Shown here: positions 16,849 to 26,000 of the stretch, piece after piece
Layout of the letters: every line of letters starts with the position of its first letter
Position numbering within the stretch: the stretch's first letter is position 1
Origin: Cytobacillus gottheilii
GTDB lineage: Bacteria > Bacillota > Bacilli > Bacillales > Cytobacillaceae
Direction: 5' to 3'
DNA length: 59,221 nucleotides
Assembly: GCF_900166665.1 (NCBI RefSeq)
Contig: NZ_LT800494.1
Span: 1,563,732 to 1,622,952 of the forward strand
Position numbers and translations under genes: made by a program
The notes under the pieces: generated by a model
The model's input: the letters and a program-made list of their open reading frames with translations, nothing else
What the model was told of the DNA's origin: nothing
The model's database searches: none

Positions 16849-16878
16849 TTGAATTATCATAAGGTCTTATCGTATGAT
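16849..16878 (+). promoter_or_regulatory. Likely sigma-A promoter of accBC
   Basis: TTGAAT (16849-16854), 18 bases, TATGAT (16873-16878), 83 bases before accB. It is the best sigma-A match in the 335-base gap 16627-16961, which is otherwise AT-rich without a gene. Confidence 0.5.
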
Positions 16879-16961
16879 TATAGTAGCTAGTCATAATTCA
16901 TGCACTTCTTCTTCAAGCTTTTGAATGAAGTGAAGTGCCAAGTGAACAAGGGGTGCAATAA

Positions 16962-17465
16962 ATGTTAAAAGTAGAAGAAATTCGCGAATTGATTAAGCTT
17001 GTTGATGATTCAACGATTGATGAGTTTGTATATGAGCATGAAGGCTCCAAAATAAAGATGAAAAAAAAGGCTTCTGAAATCATGGTTTCTGCAGAGCCAG
17101 TAAAACAAGTGATGCAGCAGCCGCAAATACATACACAACCAGCCGTACAGCCAGCAGCTGCTGAAGCGCAGCCAGTACAGGACCTTGAACAGCCAAGCGC
17201 TGCTGCAGCTAGTGAACAAAGCAATCTTCATAAAATTGTTTCTCCAATGGTTGGAACTTTTTATCAATCTTCTTCACCAGAAGCTGGTCCTTATGTAAAT
17301 GCCGGCAGCAAAGTTTATAAAGAAACGATTGTTTGTATCGTAGAAGCAATGAAATTATTTAATGAAATCGAAGCAGAAGTTAATGGTGAAATTGTTGAGG
17401 TTCTTGTAAAAGACGGACAGTTAGTAGAATATGGTCAGCCATTATTTTTAGTAAAGCCTGAGTAA
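16962..17465 (+). CDS. accB: Biotin carboxyl carrier protein of acetyl-CoA carboxylase
   Basis: 167-residue BCCP, the mobile biotin carrier in the first step of fatty acid synthesis. The layout is a short N-terminal domain, a Gln/Pro/Ala-rich flexible linker (about 48-90) and a C-terminal biotinyl domain starting [21 protein letters not shown]. The biotinylated lysine is Lys131 in [23 protein letters not shown] precedes the ATG. It is followed 14 bases later by accC, the standard pairing. Confidence 0.97.
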   Translation: MLKVEEIRELIKLVDDSTIDEFVYEHEGSKIKMKKKASEIMVSAEPVKQVMQQPQIHTQPAVQPAAAEAQPVQDLEQPSAAAASEQSNLHKIVSPMVGTFYQSSSPEAGPYVNAGSKVYKETIVCIVEAMKLFNEIEAEVNGEIVEVLVKDGQLVEYGQPLFLVKPE

Positions 17466-17479
17466 GGGGGGCTGACAGG

Positions 17480-18847
17480 ATGAATACGATGATAAAAAAA
17501 GTACTTATTGCTAATAGAGGAGAAATTGCTGTTAGGATTATTCGCGCATGCAGAGAGATGGGAATTGAGTCTGTTGCGGTTTATTCTGAGGCTGATAAGA
17601 ATGCACTGCATGTACAGCTTGCGGATGAAGCATACTGTATTGGACCAACAATGTCTAAAGACAGCTATTTAAACTTTACGAATATAATCAGTGTGGCGAA
17701 GCTTACGGATTGTGATGCGATCCATCCAGGTTATGGATTTTTAGCTGAAAATGCTGACTTTGCAGAGCTATGCAGAGAGTGCAACATCATTTTTGTTGGG
17801 CCCACTCCAGAAGCGATTTCAAAAATGGGCACGAAGGATATTGCCCGTGAAACGATGAAAGAAGCTGGAGTTCCAATCGTGCCAGGCTCAAACGGGATCA
17901 TTAAAGATGAAGAAGATGCGATAGCGCTGGCTAATCAAATTGAATATCCAGTGATCATTAAGGCTACTGCGGGCGGCGGCGGAAAAGGAATTCGGGTCGC
18001 TAAAAATGAGCAGGAGCTTATTAAAGGGATTGCTATTACTCAGCAGGAAGCACTCACGGCGTTCGGAAATCCTGGCGTTTATATTGAAAAATATATTGAG
18101 GACTTCCGCCATGTCGAAATACAGGTCCTTGCTGATAATTATGGAAACACCGTACATTTAGGAGAGCGAGATTGCAGCATTCAGCGAAGATTGCAAAAGC
18201 TGCTTGAAGAAACGCCATCACCTGCGTTAGATGGAGAAACACGCGAGGAAATGGGAAATGCAGCAGTGAAGGCTGCTGAGGCTGTCAACTACACTGGAGC
18301 AGGAACCATTGAGTTTATTTATGACTATAAAAATAGAAAGTTCTATTTTATGGAAATGAATACACGGATCCAAGTGGAACATCCAGTAACTGAGATGGTG
18401 ACAGGTGTAGATTTAATTAAAGAACAGATTAAAGTAGCATCTGGAGAAAAGCTGGCATTTAATCAGCAGGATATTACGTATTCAGGCTGGTCTATTGAAT
18501 GCAGAATTAATGCAGAGAATCCTGAAAAGAACTTTATGCCTTCAGCGGGGAAAATAGAAATGTATCTTCCTCCCGGCGGTTTAGGAGTTCGTGTGGATTC
18601 AGCTGCATATCCAGGCTATGTGATTCCGCCATTTTATGACTCAATGATTGCAAAAGTGATCACTTACGGCGATACTAGAGAAGAGGCAATCGCCCGTATG
18701 AAAAGAGCACTGAGCGAATTTATTATTGAAGGTGTTCATACAACCATTCCATTCCACTTAAAGCTTTTAAATCATGAACAATTTGTGGAAGGACAGTTTA
18801 ATACGAAGTTTTTGGACATTTATGATGTAATGGGTGGTAAAGAATAA
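17480..18847 (+). CDS. accC: Biotin carboxylase of acetyl-CoA carboxylase
   Basis: 455 residues; the ATP-dependent carboxylation of biotin on AccB. Visible: [25 protein letters not shown] (N-terminal domain), [14 protein letters not shown], the ATP-grasp glycine loop [18 protein letters not shown], the metal/catalytic region [22 protein letters not shown], and the C-terminal [15 protein letters not shown]. Length is normal. The ATG at 17480 is used; the ATG at 17489 ([10 protein letters not shown]) is a good alternative. Confidence 0.97.
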   Translation: MNTMIKKVLIANRGEIAVRIIRACREMGIESVAVYSEADKNALHVQLADEAYCIGPTMSKDSYLNFTNIISVAKLTDCDAIHPGYGFLAENADFAELCRECNIIFVGPTPEAISKMGTKDIARETMKEAGVPIVPGSNGIIKDEEDAIALANQIEYPVIIKATAGGGGKGIRVAKNEQELIKGIAITQQEALTAFGNPGVYIEKYIEDFRHVEIQVLADNYGNTVHLGERDCSIQRRLQKLLEETPSPALDGETREEMGNAAVKAAEAVNYTGAGTIEFIYDYKNRKFYFMEMNTRIQVEHPVTEMVTGVDLIKEQIKVASGEKLAFNQQDITYSGWSIECRINAENPEKNFMPSAGKIEMYLPPGGLGVRVDSAAYPGYVIPPFYDSMIAKVITYGDTREEAIARMKRALSEFIIEGVHTTIPFHLKLLNHEQFVEGQFNTKFLDIYDVMGGKE

Positions 18848-18863
18848 TTGGAGGTGCTTTAGA

Positions 18864-19271
18864 TTGAGTGAAAATCAAATGCTTGAAATGAATCAAGAGC
18901 ATACTGGGTTAGGTAAGGTAGAGATTGCACCAGAGGTGATTGAAGTAATTGCCGGGATTGCGGCTGCAGAGGTTGAGGGTGTAGCGCAGATGCGCGGAAA
19001 CTTTGCAACAGGTGTCGTTGAAAGACTTGGCAAAAAAAATCATGGCAAAGGTGTCAAAGTCGATCTGACAGAAGAAGGCATTAAAGTGGATATCTATTGC
19101 TTAATGAAGTTTGGCATATCCATTCCTAATGTCGCTCAAAAGATTCAAGATAACATTCGGCAAGCCCTCCTGAATATGACGGCCCTTGATGCAAGTGAAG
19201 TAAATATTCACGTTGTGGGTGTACTATTTGAAAACCAAAAGCAAGAGCCGGAATACGATCAGGAAATGTAA
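18864..19271 (+). CDS. yqhY: Asp23/Gls24 family protein YqhY
   Basis: 135-residue Asp23/Gls24 family protein. Typical stretches: GKVEIAPEVIEVIAGIAAAEVEGVAQMRGNF, KGVKVDLTEEGIKVDIYCLMKFG and NVAQKIQDNIRQALLNMTALDASEVNIHVVGV. In B. subtilis YqhY is conserved behind accBC, and its loss disturbs acetyl-CoA carboxylase activity. The start is the TTG at 18864, 7 bases after TTGGAGGTG; the frame upstream overlaps accC and is not used. A terminator-like hairpin follows. Confidence 0.92.
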   Translation: MSENQMLEMNQEHTGLGKVEIAPEVIEVIAGIAAAEVEGVAQMRGNFATGVVERLGKKNHGKGVKVDLTEEGIKVDIYCLMKFGISIPNVAQKIQDNIRQALLNMTALDASEVNIHVVGVLFENQKQEPEYDQEM

Positions 19272-19280
19272 AACAACGCG

Positions 19281-19315
19281 AAAGCCAAGGACCTTTAAAA
19301 GTCTTTGGCTTTCCT
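19281..19315 (+). terminator. Terminator after accB-accC-yqhY
   Basis: AAAGCCAAGGAC (19281-19292) and GTCTTTGGCTTT (19301-19312) pair, with one G-T wobble; the following T-run is short. Confidence 0.7.
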
Positions 19316-19469
19316 TATGTTAATAAACAAATAACAATATGCTAAAAATCATAATCATGGAGAAATTAAGTACATAAGTGCGCATAATGGTGACATATGC
19401 TATTATCTTGTTATGTGTTTTTTTCGATGACGCGAAATAATGTGAAATAAAAGGGGTTAATGATATTCA

Positions 19470-19862
19470 ATGAAAAGAAGAACTGCACGGGAAAAAGCTT
19501 TACAAGCATTATTCCAAATTGATGTAAGTGAAACAGATATAAACGAAGCAATTGAGCATGTCCTGGATGGCGCCCCTCAGGATCAATATTTAACGATGAT
19601 GGTTGAAGGAGTTACAGAACATCGAGAGGTAATTGATCAGATGATTCAAAAACATCTTGAGAAGTGGACCATTGAAAGACTGGCGACTGTTGACCGAAAT
19701 ATATTAAGAATTGCCATTTTTGAGTTTAAGTACACAGAAGAACAGATTCCTGTGAACGTGGTACTGGATGAAGCTATAGAAGTAGCTAAATTATACGGTG
19801 ATGACAAATCACCAAAATTTATTAATGGTGTCTTATCAAAAGTAAAAGCAGACATGCAATAA
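19470..19862 (+). CDS. nusB: Transcription antitermination protein NusB
   Basis: 130-residue NusB, an all-helical RNA-binding protein acting with NusE (ribosomal S10) on boxA of rRNA operons. Signatures: N-terminal MKRRTAREKALQALFQID, IQKHLEKWTIERLATVDRNILRIAIFEF and VNVVLDEAIEVAKLYGDDKSPKFINGVLSKV. AAAAGGGGTTAATGATATTC precedes the ATG. In B. subtilis folD follows; here a 99-base gap leads straight to xseA. Confidence 0.96.
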   Translation: MKRRTAREKALQALFQIDVSETDINEAIEHVLDGAPQDQYLTMMVEGVTEHREVIDQMIQKHLEKWTIERLATVDRNILRIAIFEFKYTEEQIPVNVVLDEAIEVAKLYGDDKSPKFINGVLSKVKADMQ

Positions 19863-19896
19863 CATATCTAGTGAATATGGGGTACAGATCTCCTTG

Positions 19897-19962
19897 ATGG
19901 AGGATGGTGCCCCAATTGTTCGCTTGCCGGAGCATGAGGGCGGACTGGGCAGGAGGTTATGA
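19897..19962 (+). other. 21-codon mini-ORF coupled to xseA, with hairpin
   Basis: The nusB-xseA gap holds a short frame of 21 codons (MEDGAPIVRLPEHEGGLGRRL) whose TGA overlaps the xseA ATG as TGATG. It is more GC-rich than its surroundings. GGGGTAC (19879-19885) can pair with GTGCCCC just downstream. No ribosome binding site is seen for its ATG. It may be a leader, a remnant left by loss of folD, or chance. Confidence 0.25.
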
Positions 19963-21311
19963 TGGATACACAGCGTTATTTAACTGTCATTGCATTAACA
20001 AAATATATAAAGAGAAAATTTGACAAAGATCCTCATCTCCAGGACGTATTGGTTAAAGGGGAAATTTCGAACTTTAAACAGCACTCTAGCGGGCATATGT
20101 ATTTTACACTTAAAGATGAAAAGGCCCGTATTTTAGCCGTTATGTTTTCTCGATATAATCGCAATATGAAGTTTCAGCCTGAAAACGGGATGAAAATCCT
20201 TATTCGGGGTGATCTGACGGTATATGAGCAGAGCGGCCAATATCAAATTTACATAAAAGAAATGCAGCCGGACGGTATTGGAGAGTTGTATTTAGCTTAT
20301 GAACAGCTAAAAGAGAAACTTGAAACAGAAGGGCTATTTTCTCAGAAAGAGAAACAAAACATTCCGAAATATCCTGAATGTGTGGGAGTCATTACTTCAC
20401 CTACAGGAGCGGCAGTGCGGGATATTATCACTACAATAAGAAGAAGATATCCGATTGCCAGAATTATTGTTTATCCTGCTCTTGTTCAAGGAAATCAAGC
20501 CGCGCCTTCAATCGTTAACTGCATTAAACAAGCGAATGCAGACGGAAAAGCTGATGTGCTGATAGCTGGAAGAGGCGGAGGTTCAATCGAGGAACTATGG
20601 GCGTTTAACGAAGAGATGGTTGCTCGTGCAATATATAAATCTAAGCTGCCGATTATCTCTGCTGTTGGACATGAAACAGACTTTACCATTGCTGATTTCG
20701 TTGCGGATCTGCGTGCCCCTACCCCAACCGGTGCTGCAGAGTTAGCTGTTCCGCATATAGATGAACTGGCTGAACGAGTGTGGAATCGGCAATCAAGACT
20801 TATTAGAACAATGAGAGAAAGCGTGTCCCGGCAAACTATCAGACTAACAAGGATCCGCAAATCCTATGCTTTCAGAAATCCTCAAAAATTGTACGAGCAA
20901 AAGCTTGAGCAAGTTGATAAATATGCCGAGCAGCTTAAACGAGGGGCAGAAAAACTTTTTCTTATAAAAAAAGAAGAACAAAAGATACTGCTGAGAAGGC
21001 TAGATCGTGCCAGACCGCAGGATTTACTGCAGGAAGCAAAACAGCGCTATGATAAATCAAATAAATACTTAACAAGAAATATGACATCCATTATGCAGTC
21101 CAAACAAAAGGATTTTAAGCATTTACTATCCTCATTAGAGGCGATGAGCCCTCTGAAAATTATGGATAGAGGCTATAGCCTTGTCTATACAGAAACCGGG
21201 GCTTTGGCAAAGTCGGTACAAGCTTTAAATGTAAATGATAAGGTGAAAATTCAATTTTCGGATGGAGCGATAGATTGTACTGTAGTTGATACGGAGGGGA
21301 AATCAATATGA
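19962..21311 (+). CDS. xseA: Exodeoxyribonuclease VII large subunit
   Basis: 449-residue catalytic subunit of exonuclease VII, which degrades single-stranded DNA to oligonucleotides. The N-terminal OB-fold spans about 10-105 ([22 protein letters not shown]). The catalytic domain has [41 protein letters not shown], and [28 protein letters not shown], with the family's conserved acidic and histidine residues. Its long coiled-coil region follows. AGGAGG lies 5 bases before the ATG at 19962; the ATG at 19959 is only 2 bases away and less likely. It overlaps xseB by 4 bases. Confidence 0.97.
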   Translation: MDTQRYLTVIALTKYIKRKFDKDPHLQDVLVKGEISNFKQHSSGHMYFTLKDEKARILAVMFSRYNRNMKFQPENGMKILIRGDLTVYEQSGQYQIYIKEMQPDGIGELYLAYEQLKEKLETEGLFSQKEKQNIPKYPECVGVITSPTGAAVRDIITTIRRRYPIARIIVYPALVQGNQAAPSIVNCIKQANADGKADVLIAGRGGGSIEELWAFNEEMVARAIYKSKLPIISAVGHETDFTIADFVADLRAPTPTGAAELAVPHIDELAERVWNRQSRLIRTMRESVSRQTIRLTRIRKSYAFRNPQKLYEQKLEQVDKYAEQLKRGAEKLFLIKKEEQKILLRRLDRARPQDLLQEAKQRYDKSNKYLTRNMTSIMQSKQKDFKHLLSSLEAMSPLKIMDRGYSLVYTETGALAKSVQALNVNDKVKIQFSDGAIDCTVVDTEGKSI

Positions 21312-21541
21312 CATCTGATAGAAAGTTATCTTTTGAGGAAGCGATGGAGCAGCTTGAAGAGATTGTAGATCAGCTTGAAGAAGGGGATGTGCCTCTTGAG
21401 GAAGCGATTGACATTTATAAAAAGGGGATGGAACTCTCAAAACTATGTCATGACAAGTTGAAAAATGTGGAATCTCAAATAGCAGAAATGATTACTGAGG
21501 ATGGAAAGAGAGAGCCATTTGCCATCTCTGAGGAGGAATAG
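21308..21541 (+). CDS. xseB: Exodeoxyribonuclease VII small subunit
   Basis: 77-residue helical hairpin protein; several copies bind the coiled coil of XseA. Typical [43 protein letters not shown]. It overlaps xseA by ATGA, so translation is coupled, and GGAGGGGAAATCAAT within xseA supplies the ribosome binding site. Confidence 0.97.
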   Translation: MTSDRKLSFEEAMEQLEEIVDQLEEGDVPLEEAIDIYKKGMELSKLCHDKLKNVESQIAEMITEDGKREPFAISEEE

Positions 21542-21545
21542 TTTT

Positions 21546-22436
21546 ATGGGGGCAACGTTTAAAGAGTTTTCTAATCAATACAAAGACCTGCTAGAGAGCC
21601 ATTTACGCACAGAAATGCTTTCACTTGAAACACCGCAGATCCTAAAAGACGCGATGATCTATTCATTAGAAGCGGGAGGCAAAAGGATACGTCCTCTTTT
21701 ATTGTTTGCCACATTGGCTGCCTTTAAAAAAGATCCTAAAATAGGATTGGAAGCTGCATCAGCTATTGAGATGGTGCATACGTATTCACTTATTCATGAT
21801 GATTTGCCAAGTATGGATGATGATGACTTGCGCAGAGGCAAACCTACTAATCATAAAGTGTACGGAGAAGCAGCTGCCATCCTTGCAGGAGATGCCTTGT
21901 TGACATATAGTTTTCAGCTGATTGCTTCGATTCAATCTGCAGAGACAGCGGCAGCAACAAAGCTGGCTTTAATTGCTGAGTTTGCAAAAGCTGCTGGTGC
22001 AGAAGGGATGGTTGGCGGACAGGTAGCTGATATGCAAGGGGAAGAAAAGCAATTAAATCTCGAAGAACTGGAATATATCCATGTGCACAAAACAGGGAAG
22101 CTCTTGGCTTATAGCGTGATTGCCGGCGCATTGCTTGCAGAAGCAAATGAAAGTTTAATTGATAAACTCAAAGCCTTCTCCTATCACTTAGGACTAGCTT
22201 TTCAGATCCGGGATGATATTCTTGATCTAGAAGGCACGGAAGAAATGATTGGTAAACCAGTTGGAAGCGATGAAAATAACCATAAGAGCACATATCCCTC
22301 CCTTTTATCAATGGAAGGTGCGAAAAATGCACTAAAGGAACATATAAGTGCAGCTAAAAAATATCTAAAGGAAACGGCTCTGGATACAGCTTATCTCGAG
22401 GAAATTACGGACTTAATTGCCGTAAGAGACAGCTAG
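21546..22436 (+). CDS. ispA: Farnesyl diphosphate synthase (polyprenyl synthetase)
   Basis: 296 residues, the same length as B. subtilis IspA (YqiD). It condenses isopentenyl and dimethylallyl/geranyl diphosphate to farnesyl diphosphate, the precursor of undecaprenyl phosphate and menaquinone side chains. The first Asp-rich motif is DDLPSMDDDDLRRGKPT; the second is FQIRDDILDLEGTEE. LEAGGKRIRPLL binds the substrate diphosphate. GAGGAGG sits at the end of xseB; start ATG at 21546. It precedes dxs, so isoprenoid genes cluster here. Confidence 0.96.
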   Translation: MGATFKEFSNQYKDLLESHLRTEMLSLETPQILKDAMIYSLEAGGKRIRPLLLFATLAAFKKDPKIGLEAASAIEMVHTYSLIHDDLPSMDDDDLRRGKPTNHKVYGEAAAILAGDALLTYSFQLIASIQSAETAAATKLALIAEFAKAAGAEGMVGGQVADMQGEEKQLNLEELEYIHVHKTGKLLAYSVIAGALLAEANESLIDKLKAFSYHLGLAFQIRDDILDLEGTEEMIGKPVGSDENNHKSTYPSLLSMEGAKNALKEHISAAKKYLKETALDTAYLEEITDLIAVRDS

Positions 22437-22600
22437 TATAAAAGTTTCTATTTGGAAATTACCGCGAAATCATGTAATCTAATGATACTGAATTGAAAAA
22501 ATAAATGATGAAATCGGTTTTTTTGAAAGCCAAACAGAAAAGTGAATAGCTGATGCCCGGATACTAAATGAATAAGAAGATGAAAGTGAGTGATCCTTAC

Positions 22601-24493
22601 ATGGATCTTTTAGACATTAAAGACCCAAAATTCCTAAAAGACCTTTCTATTAAGGAGTTGGAGGAGCTAAGTGCAGAAATCCGCTCGTTCCTTATTGAAA
22701 AACTCTCTGTAACTGGAGGTCATATCGGTCCGAATTTAGGAGTTGTCGAACTGACAATTGCCTTACACAAATGCTTTGACAGTCCTAAGGACAAAATTCT
22801 CTGGGATGTTGGACATCAATCGTATGTTCATAAAATCCTTACTGGGCGTGCCAGTCAATTTGATACGTTAAGACAATACAAAGGGATGTGCGGCTTTCCG
22901 AAAATGATTGAAAGTGATCATGACGTATGGGAAACCGGGCATAGTTCAACATCGCTTTCGGGTGCCATGGGTATGGTAATTGCCCGTGACCTGAAAAAAG
23001 AAAATTCACATGTCATTCCTGTCATTGGTGATGGAGCGCTAACAGGCGGCATGGCTTTAGAAGCTTTAAATCATATTGGACATGAGCAAAAAAATATGAT
23101 TGTGATCTTAAATGATAATGAAATGTCTATTGCACCAAACGTGGGAGCGCTTCACAATGTTCTTGGACGTCTGAGAACAGCCGGTAAATATCATTGGGTT
23201 AAAGATGAACTGGAAATGCTGCTTAAAAAAGTACCTGCTGTTGGCGGCAAACTAGCTTCCACAGCTGAGAGGCTAAAAGATAGCTTAAAATACTTATTTG
23301 TTTCCGGTATGTTTTTTGAAGAGATGGGTTTTACTTATTTAGGACCTATTGATGGGCATAATTATGAAGAGCTGTTTGAAAACTTAAGATATGCTAAGAA
23401 AACAGAAGGACCTGTCCTTTTACATGTAATCACAAAAAAGGGAAAAGGCTACGATCCTGCAGAAAGCGATACCGTTGGAACTTGGCATGGAACAGGTCCA
23501 TATAAAATTGATACTGGGGATTTTGTAAAGCCTGTAAATCCTCCTCCTGCATGGAGCAAGCTTGTAAGTGAAACCGTGCGAAAAGTGGCGCGCAAGGATG
23601 AAAGAATTGTCGCGATTACCCCAGCGATGCCGGTCGGTTCGAAGCTTGAAGGTTTTGCCAGTGAGTTCCCAGACAGAATGTTTGATGTTGGGATTGCCGA
23701 ACAGCATGCTGCAACCGTAGCTGCCGGTCTGGCTACACAAAAAATGAAGCCATTCTTAGCGATTTATTCAACGTTTTTACAGCGGGCGTATGATCAAGTG
23801 CTGCATGACATTTGCCGTCAAAAGCTGAATGTATTTATTGGAATTGATCGTGCCGGTCTCGTAGGTGCCGATGGAGAGACGCATCAGGGTGTATTTGATA
23901 TAGCTTTTATGCGCCACTTACCAAATATGGTACTAATGATGCCAAAGGATGAAAATGAAGGCCAGCATATGGTCAACACAGCACTTTCGTATGATGATGG
24001 TCCAATTGCCATGAGATTTCCGCGAGGGAATGGCATCGGAGTACCGATGGATGAAACGCTAAAGCGGATTCCTATTGGAACCTGGGAAGTATTAAAAGAA
24101 GGAAAAGACGCAGCTATTTTAACATTTGGAACAACAATTCCAATGGCAATGGAGGCGGCTGTACTTCTTGAGAAACAGGGATATTCCATTAAAGTTGTTA
24201 ATGCGCGATTTATTAAGCCGCTTGATGAAAAAATGATGTCCGAGCTACTGGGCAGCAATATGCCTATTTTAACGATCGAAGAAGCTGTACTACAAGGCGG
24301 TTTCGGAAGCGCTGTTCTTGAATTCGCTCATGATCATGGATTCCACCATGCTGAAATTGATCGGATCGGAATTCCAGATGAATTCATTGAGCACGGCAGT
24401 GTCAATGAACTCTTGAAGGAAATTGGGATGACAACAGATGAAGTAGTTAAAAGATTAATGATGCTGGCAGGAAAAAAAAGAAAAAGGGCATAA
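22601..24493 (+). CDS. dxs: 1-deoxy-D-xylulose-5-phosphate synthase
   Basis: 630-residue thiamine-diphosphate enzyme joining pyruvate and glyceraldehyde 3-phosphate, the entry step of the MEP isoprenoid pathway. Visible: [36 protein letters not shown] with the downstream [14 protein letters not shown] (ThDP/Mg site), and the transketolase-type [17 protein letters not shown] plus [22 protein letters not shown]. Start is placed at the ATG at 22601 (MDLLDIKDP, matching the family). GAAAGTGAGTGATC just before it matches the 16S 3' end complement at 12 of 14 positions, whereas the ATG at 22568 has no ribosome binding site. Confidence 0.95.
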   Translation: MDLLDIKDPKFLKDLSIKELEELSAEIRSFLIEKLSVTGGHIGPNLGVVELTIALHKCFDSPKDKILWDVGHQSYVHKILTGRASQFDTLRQYKGMCGFPKMIESDHDVWETGHSSTSLSGAMGMVIARDLKKENSHVIPVIGDGALTGGMALEALNHIGHEQKNMIVILNDNEMSIAPNVGALHNVLGRLRTAGKYHWVKDELEMLLKKVPAVGGKLASTAERLKDSLKYLFVSGMFFEEMGFTYLGPIDGHNYEELFENLRYAKKTEGPVLLHVITKKGKGYDPAESDTVGTWHGTGPYKIDTGDFVKPVNPPPAWSKLVSETVRKVARKDERIVAITPAMPVGSKLEGFASEFPDRMFDVGIAEQHAATVAAGLATQKMKPFLAIYSTFLQRAYDQVLHDICRQKLNVFIGIDRAGLVGADGETHQGVFDIAFMRHLPNMVLMMPKDENEGQHMVNTALSYDDGPIAMRFPRGNGIGVPMDETLKRIPIGTWEVLKEGKDAAILTFGTTIPMAMEAAVLLEKQGYSIKVVNARFIKPLDEKMMSELLGSNMPILTIEEAVLQGGFGSAVLEFAHDHGFHHAEIDRIGIPDEFIEHGSVNELLKEIGMTTDEVVKRLMMLAGKKRKRA

Positions 24494-24496
24494 CAG

Positions 24497-25342
24497 ATGA
24501 AAAATAAAAAAGAGCGTTTAGATATCCTTCTTGTCGAAAGAGGCCTTGCTGAAACAAGAGAAAAAGCCAAAAGGTCTGTAATGGCAGGACTTGTGTTCAG
24601 TAATGAAACCCGGCTCGACAAACCTGGAGAAAAGGTGGACTCAGAGATTCCGCTCATGATTAAAGGCAAAACGATGCCCTATGTCAGCCGCGGCGGGTTA
24701 AAGCTTGAAAAGGCACTGCAAGTTTTTGATTTAACTATTCAGGACAAAATCCTATTAGATATTGGGGCATCGACAGGCGGTTTCACAGATTGTGCTTTGC
24801 AAAATGGAGCTCAAATGTCATACGCCTTAGACGTTGGCTACAACCAGCTGGCATGGAAACTTCGGCAGGACGAGCGTGTGCACGTTATGGAAAGAACGAA
24901 TTTCCGCTATGTGACACCTGCGGATCTTCCAAAAGGAATGCCTAGCTTTGCTTCAATTGACGTTTCATTCATTTCTTTGGAACTTATATTGCCTGTTCTA
25001 AAAACCTTACTTGTTCAAGGCAGTGACGTGGTGGCTCTTGTGAAGCCGCAATTCGAGGCTGGCCGTGATCAAGTAGGAAAAAAAGGCATTGTCCGGGATT
25101 CGAAGGTACACAACAGTGTCGTCGAAAAAATTATTCAGTTCTCCCTAAGCATCGGGTATGATGTGAAGGAATTATCCTTCTCGCCTATTACCGGTGGAGA
25201 TGGCAACATTGAATTTCTGCTGCATTTGTACTGGTCAGGTGAGAAAGAAGCTGGAGAAAATAACTTAACGACAAGTGTAGAAGATGTAGTTAAAACTGCA
25301 CATGAAGAGCTGAAAGCAAAGAAGAAAAATGATGAAGGATAA
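24497..25342 (+). CDS. yqxC: TlyA family rRNA methyltransferase YqxC
   Basis: 281 residues: an N-terminal S4 RNA-binding domain (RLDILLVERGLAETREKAKRSVMAGLVF) and an FtsJ-like SAM-dependent methyltransferase domain, with the SAM loop LLDIGASTGGFTDCAL, SYALDVGYNQLAWKLRQD and SIDVSFISLELILP. Actinobacterial TlyA makes 2'-O-methylcytidines in 16S and 23S rRNA, and this is the firmicute relative. It lies 3 bases after dxs and before argR-recN, the usual order. A terminator overlaps its stop. Confidence 0.93.
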   Translation: MKNKKERLDILLVERGLAETREKAKRSVMAGLVFSNETRLDKPGEKVDSEIPLMIKGKTMPYVSRGGLKLEKALQVFDLTIQDKILLDIGASTGGFTDCALQNGAQMSYALDVGYNQLAWKLRQDERVHVMERTNFRYVTPADLPKGMPSFASIDVSFISLELILPVLKTLLVQGSDVVALVKPQFEAGRDQVGKKGIVRDSKVHNSVVEKIIQFSLSIGYDVKELSFSPITGGDGNIEFLLHLYWSGEKEAGENNLTTSVEDVVKTAHEELKAKKKNDEG

Positions 25343-25367
25343 GCCCTAAAATGGCTTATCCTTTTTC
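25338..25367 (+). terminator. Terminator of the xseA-yqxC region
   Basis: GGATAAGCC (25338-25346) and GGCTTATCC (25353-25361) form a perfect stem, followed by TTTTT. Confidence 0.85.
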
Positions 25368-25477
25368 ATGCCTTTAGAAGAGGAATAGATAATTCCTTTG
25401 GCTGGTGTTTCTTTATTATTATTGTACAATATTGCTAAAATCGGCTAACATATGTAATAAAGGCAGACGACCCATAC

Positions 25478-25506
25478 TTGTACACAATACAATTTTTATA
25501 TATAAA
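25478..25506 (+). promoter_or_regulatory. Sigma-A promoter of argR-recN
   Basis: TTGTAC (25478-25483), 17 bases, TATAAA (25501-25506), 29 bases before argR. The overlapping AT-rich palindromic stretch (TTTTTATATATAAAAA) could be an ArgR operator, but this is speculative. Confidence 0.65.
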
Positions 25507-25534
25507 AATTTCTAGAACTTGAGGTGGTATTTTC

Positions 25535-25984
25535 ATGAATAAAGGGCAGCGCCATATAAAAATCCGGGAAATCATTACCATGAATGATATTGAAACCCAA
25601 GATGATTTAGTGGATGAATTAAAAAATGCAGGGTATAACGTAACACAGGCAACTGTGTCACGTGACATTAAAGAGCTACATCTGGTTAAGGTTCCTTTAT
25701 TAGACGGACGATACAAATACAGTCTTCCAGCTGATCAGCGTTTTAATCCGCTGCAAAAACTGAAAAGAAATTTAATGGACGCTTTTGTGCGTATTGATAT
25801 GGCTGGGCATTTGCTCGTTATGAAAACTTTGCCAGGAAATGCCATGGCAATCGGTGCCTTAATCGATAATTTAGATTGGGATGAAATTCTCGGCACCATA
25901 TGTGGAGATGATACGTGTTTAATTATCTGTAGAACTCCTGAAGACACAGAAGCGATTTCAAATCGTTTTTTAGACATGCTGTAA
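25535..25984 (+). CDS. argR: Arginine repressor ArgR/AhrC
   Basis: 149-residue hexameric arginine-dependent regulator (AhrC in B. subtilis): represses arginine synthesis and activates catabolism. The N-terminal winged helix covers about 1-70 ([47 protein letters not shown]). The C-terminal arginine-binding/trimerisation domain has [41 protein letters not shown] precedes the ATG. recN follows 16 bases later. Confidence 0.97.
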   Translation: MNKGQRHIKIREIITMNDIETQDDLVDELKNAGYNVTQATVSRDIKELHLVKVPLLDGRYKYSLPADQRFNPLQKLKRNLMDAFVRIDMAGHLLVMKTLPGNAMAIGALIDNLDWDEILGTICGDDTCLIICRTPEDTEAISNRFLDML

Positions 25985-26000
25985 TTTGGGGTGAGGTTAC

